Shown: piece after piece, positions 1 to 6,448 of the stretch
Layout: each line of letters starts with the position of its first letter
How positions within the stretch are numbered: the stretch's first letter is position 1
Source: Bacteroidales bacterium
GTDB lineage: Bacteria; Bacteroidota; Bacteroidia; Bacteroidales; JAADJA01
Assembly: GCA_030635465.1 (NCBI GenBank)
Contig: DAOVYU010000056.1
Coordinates: 1-6,670, forward strand
Direction of reading: 5' to 3'
DNA: 6,670 bases
The notes under the pieces: generated by a model
The model's database searches: none
What the model saw: the letters and a program-made list of their open reading frames with translations, nothing else
What the model was told of the DNA's origin: nothing
Made by a program: the position numbers and the translations under genes

Positions 1-339
1 AATTTCTCCTATAATATTGATTATTTTGCCCGCCAACATGGCCTTAAAATATTCCTCACCCATTTTGTCCGGTTTAATTGAGCACCGGAGGTCGGGGGGG
101 AAAGCATGGGATAGCAGATCAAGCAATACGCTCTTGCCATTATTTCCTGAACCTAAAAGCAGCACTGCTTTTTGCAGCGATGAGCTCATGCATCCGATCA
201 ATAATGCCCCAATAATTTCCTGCAGTAATAATTGCTGCGGCTTGTCCAAAGCATAGTCCAAATATGTCTGAAAAAGCACCGCTTTTTCAGAACAATATGG
301 ATTTGCCGGGTCAATTTCCAATTTCCATCTTAACCTCAT
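1..339 (-). CDS. SF3 helicase of the D5/P4 phage-plasmid primase family, partial and probably a remnant
   Basis: The minus strand is open from 345 down to the left edge. The first ATG is at 339, giving 113 codons that continue outside the window. It shows a Walker A loop GSGNNGKS (residues 63-70) and, after a region reading SIKPDKMGEEYFKAMLAGK, a Walker B-like strand IINIIGEI with Glu112. This arrangement is typical of superfamily 3 helicases in phage and plasmid replication proteins, which unwind DNA at the origin. Residues about 23-48 (FQTYLDYALDKPQQ...EIIGALL) resemble the end of the D5_N domain that precedes the ATPase. The rest of D5_N and any primase domain are missing: upstream is a TAG at 348-346 and then a different gene family. 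Homology probably begins only near 315-320, so the ATG at 339 may be meaningless. The frame reads cleanly through seven Gs (94-100), so no frameshift is evident there. Family call is strong; whether it is expressed is doubtful. Confidence 0.72.
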   Translation of the reverse strand, partial: MRLRWKLEIDPANPYCSEKAVLFQTYLDYALDKPQQLLLQEIIGALLIGCMSSSLQKAVLLLGSGNNGKSVLLDLLSHAFPPDLRCSIKPDKMGEEYFKAMLAGKIINIIGEI

Positions 340-505
340 TCCAAACTACTGGTATTGGTTTCTACCTATAAAATGATAAGCCCCTTTGCTGTAATTCATA
401 GCATAATATTTCCTCATAAACTGATTCCAGCAAGCCCGGACCAAGTTTCTTATGTATTTGAAAACAAATATCTACAACTATGGTTGCTATTTCATTTTCA
501 TGCAT
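311..505 (-). pseudogene. GxxExxY-family protein (PDDEXK_3-like), broken and truncated
   Basis: Reading the minus strand from ATG at 505 gives MHENEIATIVVDICFQIHKK and then LGPGLLESVYEEIL. This contains the family signature GLLESVY (G24, E27, Y30), followed by YELQQRGLSFYR, a TAG at codon 48 (364-362), and in the same frame KPIPVVWNEVKMEIG before a TGA at 313-311. GxxExxY proteins are usually about 120-130 residues, with a PD-(D/E)XK-like second half. Here the normal continuation after EIG (typically FRADIIIE...) is absent. The gene therefore has two lesions: an internal stop where the family commonly has Gln (an RQK context, so CAG to TAG is one transition), and loss of the second half at about 315. 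The neighbouring sequence beyond that point belongs to the SF3 helicase fragment in another frame. Function of the family is unknown to me. Recognition is from remembered family sequence and is fairly sure. Confidence 0.8.
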
Positions 506-516
506 TCTGTTTTATT

Positions 517-582
517 TTTCTTTGCGTCGCTGCGCCTTTGCGAGAGTAATTATTACTCCCAGAGAGGCTAAGTTGCAGAGAT
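517..582. repeat. Degenerate inverted repeat of the CTTTGCG/CCTTTGCG intergenic type
   Basis: The left arm (about 517-550) contains CTTTGCGTCGCTGCG followed by CCTTTGCGAGAG. The right arm (about 552-582) is a decayed reverse complement containing AGAGAGGCTAAGTTGCAGAG. The centre is perfect: GAGTAAT (544-550), one T, then ATTACTC (552-558). Alignment of the outer arms is roughly two thirds identical with a 2-base gap. Sequences of this kind recur between genes in many Bacteroidota genomes. It begins right behind the stop of the HD-domain gene (585), so it could also shape the 3' end of that transcript. Confidence 0.5.
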
Positions 583-584
583 AA

Positions 585-1136
585 TTATACAATTAATCTT
601 TCTTTAAAAGGCAAGAAAGTCATAAAATCTGCATGGTGAACAACATATGCTTCTGTAGTTCTTTTTACCATATTGCCTTCACCTGCATGGGTAGCAATAA
701 TATGGCAAACCTCCGCTGGAACGCCGCATTCTTCAGCTAATGAAACGCCACTAAAAGGATGCCTTAGATATTTACCATAAGTTCCTTGAATCGCTTTTCC
801 ATTTTCGTCCAAAACATATTCTAATAATTTAGCAACATCAGCTAAAATTGCTCCTGCTATTAAAACATCCATATTGCAGGTTAGTTCACCATGATACATA
901 TCATTAATTTTTTGTCCTGCATCACGAGCAATATGAACAACAGACCTTTTATGATCCATAAAAGTTACTTTCAGATCCGGACCACACAACAATGTAAATG
1001 GAATTCTGTTTAAGTCGTCAGGTGTTAAAACACTTCTTTCCAAAGCCAGCTCCCAGGTTTTTGCAGTTTGTCCTTTAAGTATCTCATCCTGAATCCAGTC
1101 GAGCTCTGGCCAGAGTTCTTTTACTTCTTTATTCAT
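585..1136 (-). CDS. HD-domain-like protein with an altered HD pair
   Basis: This encodes 183 residues ending in TAA, with no signal peptide or membrane segment, so it is probably cytoplasmic. The pattern fits an HD-type metal-dependent phosphohydrolase: H62 and H68 in DHKRSVVHIA, then LIAGAILADVAKLLEY (91-107), H126 in YLRHPFSGVSLA, H145 and H150 in CHIIATHAGEG, and HHAD (167-170). In ordinary HD proteins the second motif reads L-H-D-x-(A/G)-K. Here the His is Ala99, while Asp100 and Lys103 remain. This may be a family trait rather than a lesion, because the surrounding residues look well kept. Metal binding might use the remaining His and Asp residues, or activity may be lost. It lies 95 bases behind the dehydrogenase gene on the same strand, so cotranscription is likely, although a terminator-like hairpin sits between them. 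Start at 1136 is the first Met of the frame, preceded by an A-rich stretch without a Shine-Dalgarno site. Substrate is unknown. Confidence 0.8.
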   Translation of the reverse strand: MNKEVKELWPELDWIQDEILKGQTAKTWELALERSVLTPDDLNRIPFTLLCGPDLKVTFMDHKRSVVHIARDAGQKINDMYHGELTCNMDVLIAGAILADVAKLLEYVLDENGKAIQGTYGKYLRHPFSGVSLAEECGVPAEVCHIIATHAGEGNMVKRTTEAYVVHHADFMTFLPFKERLIV

Positions 1137-1160
1137 TTTTAAATGCTTTTAATCTCAATT

Positions 1161-1223
1161 AAAAAAAACAGAAAAGTGATTAATAAATAAACTTATCGGG
1201 TCCCTATTCATTAATCACGATTC
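1161..1223 (-). terminator. Weak intrinsic-terminator-like hairpin between dehydrogenase and HD genes
   Basis: Read on the minus strand, GAATCGTGATTAAT (1223-1210) pairs with ATTAATCACTTTTC (1184-1171). That is 12 of 14 positions, with a perfect 9-bp core GTGATTAAT/ATTAATCAC, across a 25-base loop. It is followed within a few bases by eight Ts (1168-1161). The order stem then T-run is correct for transcription leaving the dehydrogenase gene. The stem is AT-rich and the loop long, so at most partial termination or 3'-end stabilisation is expected. Confidence 0.4.
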
Positions 1224-1231
1224 ACTAATAT

Positions 1232-2428
1232 TTAAAGTTTTGCAATTACTTCATCTGCCATTTGTATTGTTGAAGCAGCTCCTTTTGCTACCACATCTTC
1301 TCTCCCTGCCATTTTCATCATGTCGTAAGTTCTAACTTTACCTTCAGCAATTACTTGTGCTACAGCTTTACGAATTTTTTCTGCTATATCATTTTCATCA
1401 ATAAAATCGAGCATCATACACGCCGATTCAATCATTGCAATTGGATTTACAATCGATGTTCCATAGTCAGCATATTTAGGTGCAGAACCATGAGTAGGTT
1501 CAAATACACCAATGCCACTATCTGGATTAAATTGAGCACTACAAGCAAATCCCAATCCGCCTATCAAACCTGCAAATCCATCAGAAACGATATCACCAAA
1601 CATGTTTCCGGCTACAATCACACCATAGGTTTCAGGGTTTTTAGTTAACCACATCATCTGTGCATCAATGTTGGTATTCCATAATTCGATATTTGGATAA
1701 TCAGCTTTTTGAATTTCCTGTGCCAGTTTATACATCATACCTGATGTTTCGCGAATCACATTTGGTTTTTCACACACTGTTACCGATTTATAACCGTATT
1801 TTGTTGCATGCTCAAAGGCTGCTCTCAAAATGCGCTCTGTATGTTTCCTTGTAAAGATTCTAGTAGAAACAGATAGTTCTTCTTTCGGACACCAATCAAA
1901 ATTCTTTTTGAATTTGGGATGTGTCATCAAAGCATCATATACCTGATCTGGTGGATTGCTCCATTCAACACCGCCATATAATCCTTCAGTATTCTGACGA
2001 AAAATAGCCACATCAACAGCAGGCTCTTCAATGGCATCACCTTGTCCTCTGCGGATAAAATTCAAAGGATTACCAATGTATGATTTGCATGGACGCAAAC
2101 AAATGTCTAATCCAAAATGCTGACGTAATCCAACAATCGGACTTGAATACACCAATCCTTTTTCTTTCAACTCAGGAGCCAGCTCTTCAAATGCTGCATC
2201 CTTTGGCTTGGAAGTGATAGCACCAAACAAGCCAATTTTGTGTTTTTTAATTAATTCAATAGTACGATCGGGTAATGGATTTCCCTCTTTACACCAAAAT
2301 TCCCAGCCAATATCACCTTCTACATAATCTGCCTCAAAACCGGCTGCATCAAGCACTCTGATTGTTTCATCCAAGACTACTTTCCCTATGCCATCACCTG
2401 GCATTCTAACGATGGTTCTTTTTCCCAT
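1232..2428 (-). CDS. Isocitrate/isopropylmalate dehydrogenase family protein (beta-decarboxylating)
   Basis: This encodes 398 residues, full length for the family and probably cytoplasmic. The family oxidises a 2-hydroxy acid such as isocitrate, 3-isopropylmalate or homoisocitrate with NAD(P)+ and Mg2+/Mn2+, then releases CO2. Visible motifs are GDGIG (11-15); LRQHFGLDICLRP with R102 and R112; FRQNTEGLYGGVEW with R144 and Y151; CEKPNVIRETSG with K221; D255; NMFGDIVSD with D279 and D283 for metal; and FEPTHGSAPKYA (309-320). These match the substrate arginines, catalytic Tyr and Lys and metal Asp residues of E. coli isocitrate dehydrogenase. NTEGLYGGVEW favours an isocitrate or homoisocitrate type over isopropylmalate dehydrogenase. 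The Lys-Tyr after HGSAP resembles the NADP-binding pair of E. coli Icd, a hint only. The E. coli loop carrying the phosphorylated Ser113 is shortened here. ATG at 2428 lies directly before the conserved N-terminal strand. The HD-domain gene follows; no other pathway gene is nearby, so the exact substrate is open. Confidence 0.9.
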   Translation of the reverse strand: MGKRTIVRMPGDGIGKVVLDETIRVLDAAGFEADYVEGDIGWEFWCKEGNPLPDRTIELIKKHKIGLFGAITSKPKDAAFEELAPELKEKGLVYSSPIVGLRQHFGLDICLRPCKSYIGNPLNFIRRGQGDAIEEPAVDVAIFRQNTEGLYGGVEWSNPPDQVYDALMTHPKFKKNFDWCPKEELSVSTRIFTRKHTERILRAAFEHATKYGYKSVTVCEKPNVIRETSGMMYKLAQEIQKADYPNIELWNTNIDAQMMWLTKNPETYGVIVAGNMFGDIVSDGFAGLIGGLGFACSAQFNPDSGIGVFEPTHGSAPKYADYGTSIVNPIAMIESACMMLDFIDENDIAEKIRKAVAQVIAEGKVRTYDMMKMAGREDVVAKGAASTIQMADEVIAKL

Positions 2429-2482
2429 ATCTATTTCTGTTTAAAACGTTTGTATAATAATTTAGATTTAATATGTAGCCGT

Positions 2483-2512
2483 CAAATTTACAATTTTAAA
2501 ATTGCTGGCAAA
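2483..2512 (-). promoter_or_regulatory. Bacteroidota-type promoter for the dehydrogenase, with palindromic spacer
   Basis: On the minus strand a TTTG (2512-2509) is followed after 18 bases by TAAATTTG (2490-2483), an exact match to the Bacteroidota -7 element TAnnTTTG. Transcription would begin around 2476, leaving a leader of about 48 bases before the ATG at 2428. The spacer contains a perfect 14-bp palindrome, CAATTTTAAAATTG (2491-2504), which could be an operator or only a product of AT-rich sequence. Confidence 0.55.
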
Positions 2513-2729
2513 TATTTTTACAACTGATTTTATAACAAGTATAAATTTGGAATCAATTTAAATAATTATCGTTGGTAACAATCATATTTGAACATTCTGA
2601 ATTTATAAAGGTTTATCTTTATAATCTTAGGTTTCAAATATATGATTAGACTTGTTATCTATTTGATTTTTTTCTAATTTATAACTAAATCTCTTAAATA
2701 TATTTTTAGTGTAAGGACAATCTATAACT

Positions 2730-2762
2730 TTTGTCTAACCTAATCAAAGATAAATTTATCTT
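2730..2762 (+). promoter_or_regulatory. Candidate protease promoter overlapping a 16-bp palindrome
   Basis: TTTG (2730-2733) is followed after 17 bases by TAAATTTA (2751-2758), which differs from the Bacteroidota TAnnTTTG element at its last base. The -7 candidate lies inside a perfect 16-bp palindrome, AAGATAAATTTATCTT (2747-2762). Transcription would start near 2765, about 54 bases before the protease ATG. A protein bound to the palindrome would block such a promoter, but neither the promoter nor the operator is supported beyond this match. Confidence 0.35.
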
Positions 2763-2818
2763 GACAGATCGAATTAAAATTTCTAGTTCTTTTATTTAAA
2801 ACTAAAATCAGGTTTATT

Positions 2819-5800
2819 ATGAAATTAAATTCTATAAAATTATTCATAACCCTTGCTATTGTTATTGTATCAATGCCAAGCTACAGTCAGTATGATTTGT
2901 TATTAAAGTTTGGAAATGTAAATATTCAGGAAAACTTATCCGATTATGTAGACAATTTTAATCCTGATCAACTTAAGATAACACAGGGGTACTATTATAA
3001 AATAGTACAATTTTATAATATTCCAACTCAATCTGAAAAAGAATTAATGAAGACTTTAGGAATGGAGTTTCTGGATTACATTCCAAATAAAGCCTACATT
3101 GTATCATTTCCTTCAAATTTTAATGCAAGAGAATTAATAGAATTTAATATTAGAAGTATTGTTGATATTTCTCCAGAATATAAACAATCTCCGACAATTT
3201 TAGATAAGGAATATCCTTCTTGGGCTATGAGGACTAACAATGAAATAGCCATCATTGTAAATTATTACTCTAATATTGATTACCAATTTGCAACTGATGC
3301 TTTGGAATCAATAATCTCCAAATCTATTCAAAACGATGTTTTAGCAAATTATCAGATCTGTCAGGTGAAAATATCAGATCTTGAGAAGATAATCGACCTG
3401 CCATATGTGAGCTATGTTGAACCACATTATCCTCCTGGAGAACCTGAAAACTACACAGGTAAAACACTTCACCAATCTAATATTTTGGATTCAGATTATG
3501 ATGCTGGTCGTCATTATGACGGTACAGGAGTAAATGTCATGCTGCAGGATGATGGATACATTGGCCCTCATGTTGATTATGAAGGAAGAATAGGTTTTCA
3601 ATACATATCTTATAACGGTGGTGATCATGGTGACCATTGTGCTGGAATTATATTTGGTGCTGGAAATATCGACCCAACTACTACCGGCATGGCACCTGGA
3701 GCCAATCTTTACACCTATGGAGCTGCCCCTGAATATCCAGGATTTAATCTTATTCCTTCGCATTACAGCAGTAATGAAATTAGAATTACTTCAACTTCAT
3801 ACAGTAATGGATGTAATGCTGGTTATACCTCATTGGCAAGAACTATGGATATTCAAATTAATGAGTACCCATCTTTGATGCATGTATTTTCTGCAGGCAA
3901 TTCAGGTACATTAAATTGTAGTTACGGTGCAGGATCAGGATGGGGAAATGTAACAGGAGGTCATAAAATTGGTAAAAATGTAATTGCTACAGCAAACCTT
4001 GACTATAAAGATGCATTATCCAATTCTTCAAGTCGTGGACCTGCACATGATGGTAGGATTAAGCCAGATATCAGCGCAAAAGGATCATCGGTTTATTCCA
4101 CAAAAAATCCAAATACTTATACAACCAAATCTGGTACATCGATGGCCTGTCCAGGAATTGCTGGATCTCTGGCCCAACTTTACCAGGCTTATAAGGAAAT
4201 AAATAGTGGTCAGGAACCAAAAGGTGGTTTAATGAAAGCATTGATACTAAATACTGCTAAAGACCTTGGAAACCCAGGACCAGATTTTAAATATGGTTGG
4301 GGCCGAATCAAAAATTTAAGGGCAGTATTAACCCTTGAGGATAATAGGTATTTTACAGATGAGATCATTCAGGGACAAGCCAATACACATCAAATTTATA
4401 TTCCTGAAGGAACTAAACAGGCAAAGATAATGGTTTATTGGACTGACAAGGAAGCCTCTGTTGGAACCAGTAAAGCACTGGTAAATGATATCAATATCAT
4501 TGTTAGTGATGCCTTTAACGTGGAATATTATCCATGGTTATTAAGCCATTACCCGAATCCTGATAGTTTAAATAAACCAGCTGGTAAAGGTATTGACTAC
4601 CTTAATAATATGGAGCAGGTTGCCATTGAAAATCCTCAGGAAGGAACTTATGACCTGATTATAGATGGATTTGAAATACCCTTTGGACCACAGGAATATT
4701 ATGTAGTGTATGAATTTATAATGGATGATATCACCTTAACTTATCCACAAGGTGGTGAATCATTTCCCCCAGGCGAATCGGTAACTATAAGATGGGATGC
4801 ATATGGAACCAATGATAATTTTTCAATTGATTATTCAATAGATAACGGAGTTGGCTGGACAAATATCAATGATAATATATCCGGATCCTTACGATATTAT
4901 AATTGGGCATTACCTGCTATTATTACAGGTGAAGCAAAGATCAAAATAAGTCGCAATGGCATTAGCGATATGAGTGTAGAAACATTTTCAATTATGGAGG
5001 AGGTTGAAGAAATCGACTTTGTAAGATCTTGTCCAAATTCTGTATTGATTGGCTGGGATCCTGTTGATGATGCAGTATCTTATGATGTTTATATGTTGGG
5101 AGATAAATACATGGAAATTGTTGGATCAACAACAGTTGATTCAATTTTTATAGATGATGTAAACTCTGAAGAAGAAAATTGGTTCAGTATAAGGGCTATT
5201 GGACCTGACAATGCAATAGGCAGAAGGTCAATTGCTGAATTAAAACAAACTGGAATCTGGAACTGTCAATATAATAAAGACTTAGCCGTTTCGGATATAA
5301 TAGCTCCACCCACTGGCGTTCTCTATGATTGCCAGGATTATTCAGATTCAGAGGTAAAAGTTGAAATTAGTAATCCTGGATTAGAAACAATGAGTGACAT
5401 TTCATTATATTTTCAGTTTGAAAATGAACCTATTGTGAATGAAACATATACAGGCACTTTGGAACCAGGAGAAAAAATCATTTATGCATTTAACTCAGGT
5501 ATCAGCTTAAATTCGACAGGTGTATATGAACTAACTGTATGGATTGAACAACCTGAGGACGAAAATACATTTAATAATATTATAGAAGGGGTTTTGGATT
5601 TGAAACCGGCACAAACAATACCAAATTTTGAACTTACTCATTTTGATGAATTTGATGTATGCGGATATGAACCGGATTGTGAGGACTTTACTTGCTATAT
5701 TGATAATAAATGGTATAATCTGCAAAACAATGTAAATGATAATATTGACTGGCGATTATTGAATGGTATTACACCTACTCCAAATACAGGACCGATTGGA

Positions 5801-5938
5801 GACCATACAACCGGAACAATTGAAGGAAATTTCCTTTATTTGGAAGCTTCAATAGTGTGTTTTAATAAAATAGCCATTTTGATGTCCCCTTGTTTTGACC
5901 TCAGTTCTTTATCAAATCCGGGAATGGAATTTGGTTAG
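2819..5938 (+). CDS. Secreted S8 (subtilisin-like) serine protease, multidomain, ended by an in-frame TAG
   Basis: This encodes 1039 residues up to the TAG at 5936-5938. Residues 1-23 look like a Sec signal peptide (basic start, hydrophobic ITLAIVIVSMP, then SYSQ). About 25-205 is probably a propeptide or inhibitor-like region. The S8 domain spans about 230-500, with Asp244 in MLQDDGYIG, His270 in GGDHGDHCAGI, oxyanion Asn361 in FSAGNSG and Ser441 in SGTSMACPGIAG. All catalytic positions are present; Cys444 replaces the usual Ser or Thr of GTSMA(S/T)P. After it come a beta-sandwich like that following many S8 domains (about 510-637, with ALVNDINIIVSD), a Kre9/KNH-like domain (about 640-725), an FN3-like domain (about 730-805), a CARDB-like domain (about 820-925) and the first part of a MAM-like domain (about 936-1039). 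The same frame continues after the TAG to a T9SS sorting domain at 6448, so the intended product is probably about 1209 residues. ATG at 2819 is chosen because the signal peptide follows it directly. Substrate unknown. Confidence 0.9.
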   Translation: MKLNSIKLFITLAIVIVSMPSYSQYDLLLKFGNVNIQENLSDYVDNFNPDQLKITQGYYYKIVQFYNIPTQSEKELMKTLGMEFLDYIPNKAYIVSFPSNFNARELIEFNIRSIVDISPEYKQSPTILDKEYPSWAMRTNNEIAIIVNYYSNIDYQFATDALESIISKSIQNDVLANYQICQVKISDLEKIIDLPYVSYVEPHYPPGEPENYTGKTLHQSNILDSDYDAGRHYDGTGVNVMLQDDGYIGPHVDYEGRIGFQYISYNGGDHGDHCAGIIFGAGNIDPTTTGMAPGANLYTYGAAPEYPGFNLIPSHYSSNEIRITSTSYSNGCNAGYTSLARTMDIQINEYPSLMHVFSAGNSGTLNCSYGAGSGWGNVTGGHKIGKNVIATANLDYKDALSNSSSRGPAHDGRIKPDISAKGSSVYSTKNPNTYTTKSGTSMACPGIAGSLAQLYQAYKEINSGQEPKGGLMKALILNTAKDLGNPGPDFKYGWGRIKNLRAVLTLEDNRYFTDEIIQGQANTHQIYIPEGTKQAKIMVYWTDKEASVGTSKALVNDINIIVSDAFNVEYYPWLLSHYPNPDSLNKPAGKGIDYLNNMEQVAIENPQEGTYDLIIDGFEIPFGPQEYYVVYEFIMDDITLTYPQGGESFPPGESVTIRWDAYGTNDNFSIDYSIDNGVGWTNINDNISGSLRYYNWALPAIITGEAKIKISRNGISDMSVETFSIMEEVEEIDFVRSCPNSVLIGWDPVDDAVSYDVYMLGDKYMEIVGSTTVDSIFIDDVNSEEENWFSIRAIGPDNAIGRRSIAELKQTGIWNCQYNKDLAVSDIIAPPTGVLYDCQDYSDSEVKVEISNPGLETMSDISLYFQFENEPIVNETYTGTLEPGEKIIYAFNSGISLNSTGVYELTVWIEQPEDENTFNNIIEGVLDLKPAQTIPNFELTHFDEFDVCGYEPDCEDFTCYIDNKWYNLQNNVNDNIDWRLLNGITPTPNTGPIGDHTTGTIEGNFLYLEASIVCFNKIAILMSPCFDLSSLSNPGMEFG

Positions 5939-5941
5939 AAT

Positions 5942-6448
5942 ATGGATGGAGTGGAGAGGGGACAACTTCATGTAGATGTGATTAGTCAGGGAGAATTATT
6001 CAAAGATATTCAAGAACCATTAATTGGAGACCAGGGAAGTGGGTGGAATCAAGGCATTATAAATTTATCTCAATTTGCTGGAGAGGTCATCAATTTGAGA
6101 TTTCGTGGACAAACAGGAAATGGTGAACTGAGTGATCTGGCTATTGATGATATTGTCGTCACCGAAATGACAACTGTTGAAACCATTGCAAATAATAATA
6201 ATATAGTAGTCTTCCCAAATCCTTCCACTGGTGAATTCAATATTTCATACCCTGAAATATTACAGCAAAATGCGCACCTTGAGGTTTTTGATATAACTGG
6301 TCGATCAATCTATAAATCAAATTTAAATCCATCATCCACAGGCAGTAATATCTTTAAACTCTCACTTTCAAACACCGAAAAGGGGATTTATTATCTACTT
6401 ATTAAAAATGGTGACAGCACAATAAAAAAGAAACTGGTAAAATATTAA
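5942..6448 (+). CDS. In-frame continuation of the S8 protease: end of MAM-like domain plus T9SS type A sorting domain
   Basis: The 168 residues start 3 bases after the TAG and are in the same frame as the protease. Residues 1-75 finish a MAM-like domain: MDGVERGQLHVDV, GSGWNQGIINLSQFAGEVINL, RFRGQTGNGELSDLAIDDIVV. Residues about 88-168 are a T9SS type A sorting domain: VVFPNPSTGEFNI, LEVFDITGRSIY, KGIYYLLIKNGDSTIKKKLVKY, with the usual lysine-rich C-terminus and a TAA stop. The domain targets Sec-exported proteins to the T9SS translocon, where it is normally removed. The fragment has no signal peptide of its own, so translation from this ATG alone would leave it in the cytoplasm without purpose. 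It is best read as the severed end of the protease. Restart of translation at the nearby ATG is possible but would not restore the protein. Confidence 0.85.
   Translation: MDGVERGQLHVDVISQGELFKDIQEPLIGDQGSGWNQGIINLSQFAGEVINLRFRGQTGNGELSDLAIDDIVVTEMTTVETIANNNNIVVFPNPSTGEFNISYPEILQQNAHLEVFDITGRSIYKSNLNPSSTGSNIFKLSLSNTEKGIYYLLIKNGDSTIKKKLVKY

Larger units (their letters stand above)
2429..2818. other. 390-base AT-rich divergent intergenic region
   Basis: This stretch separates the minus-strand dehydrogenase from the plus-strand protease and must carry both promoters. I see no reading frame of substance or RNA gene in it. Besides the two promoter candidates listed separately, it holds an 8-bp perfect inverted repeat with a 6-base spacer, TTATAAAG (2603-2610) and CTTTATAA (2617-2624). 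In sequence this AT-rich, the smaller palindromes may be chance. Confidence 0.6.

Noticed and set aside
94..100. Run of seven Gs as a possible frameshift or phase-variable tract in the helicase
   Set aside because: Family-like sequence continues in the same frame on both sides, so no length change is indicated.
17..549. Plus-strand frames at 17-256 and 355-549
   Set aside because: They lie opposite the SF3 helicase and GxxExxY readings, which show clear family motifs; the plus-strand products resemble nothing known.
1355..1854. Plus-strand frames inside the dehydrogenase gene
   Set aside because: They are antisense to a full-length enzyme with all its catalytic motifs, and their translations have unnatural composition.
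2761..2790. TTGACA at 2761-2766 as a classical sigma-70 -35 box
   Set aside because: No acceptable TATAAT follows at 16-18 bases, and Bacteroidota primary sigma factors use TTTG/TAnnTTTG-type promoters.
3491..4202. Other frames overlapping the S8 catalytic region, and a minus-strand frame at 5531-5725
   Set aside because: The protease frame carries Asp, His, Asn and Ser catalytic motifs across this region; the overlapping frames are by-products of its codon use.
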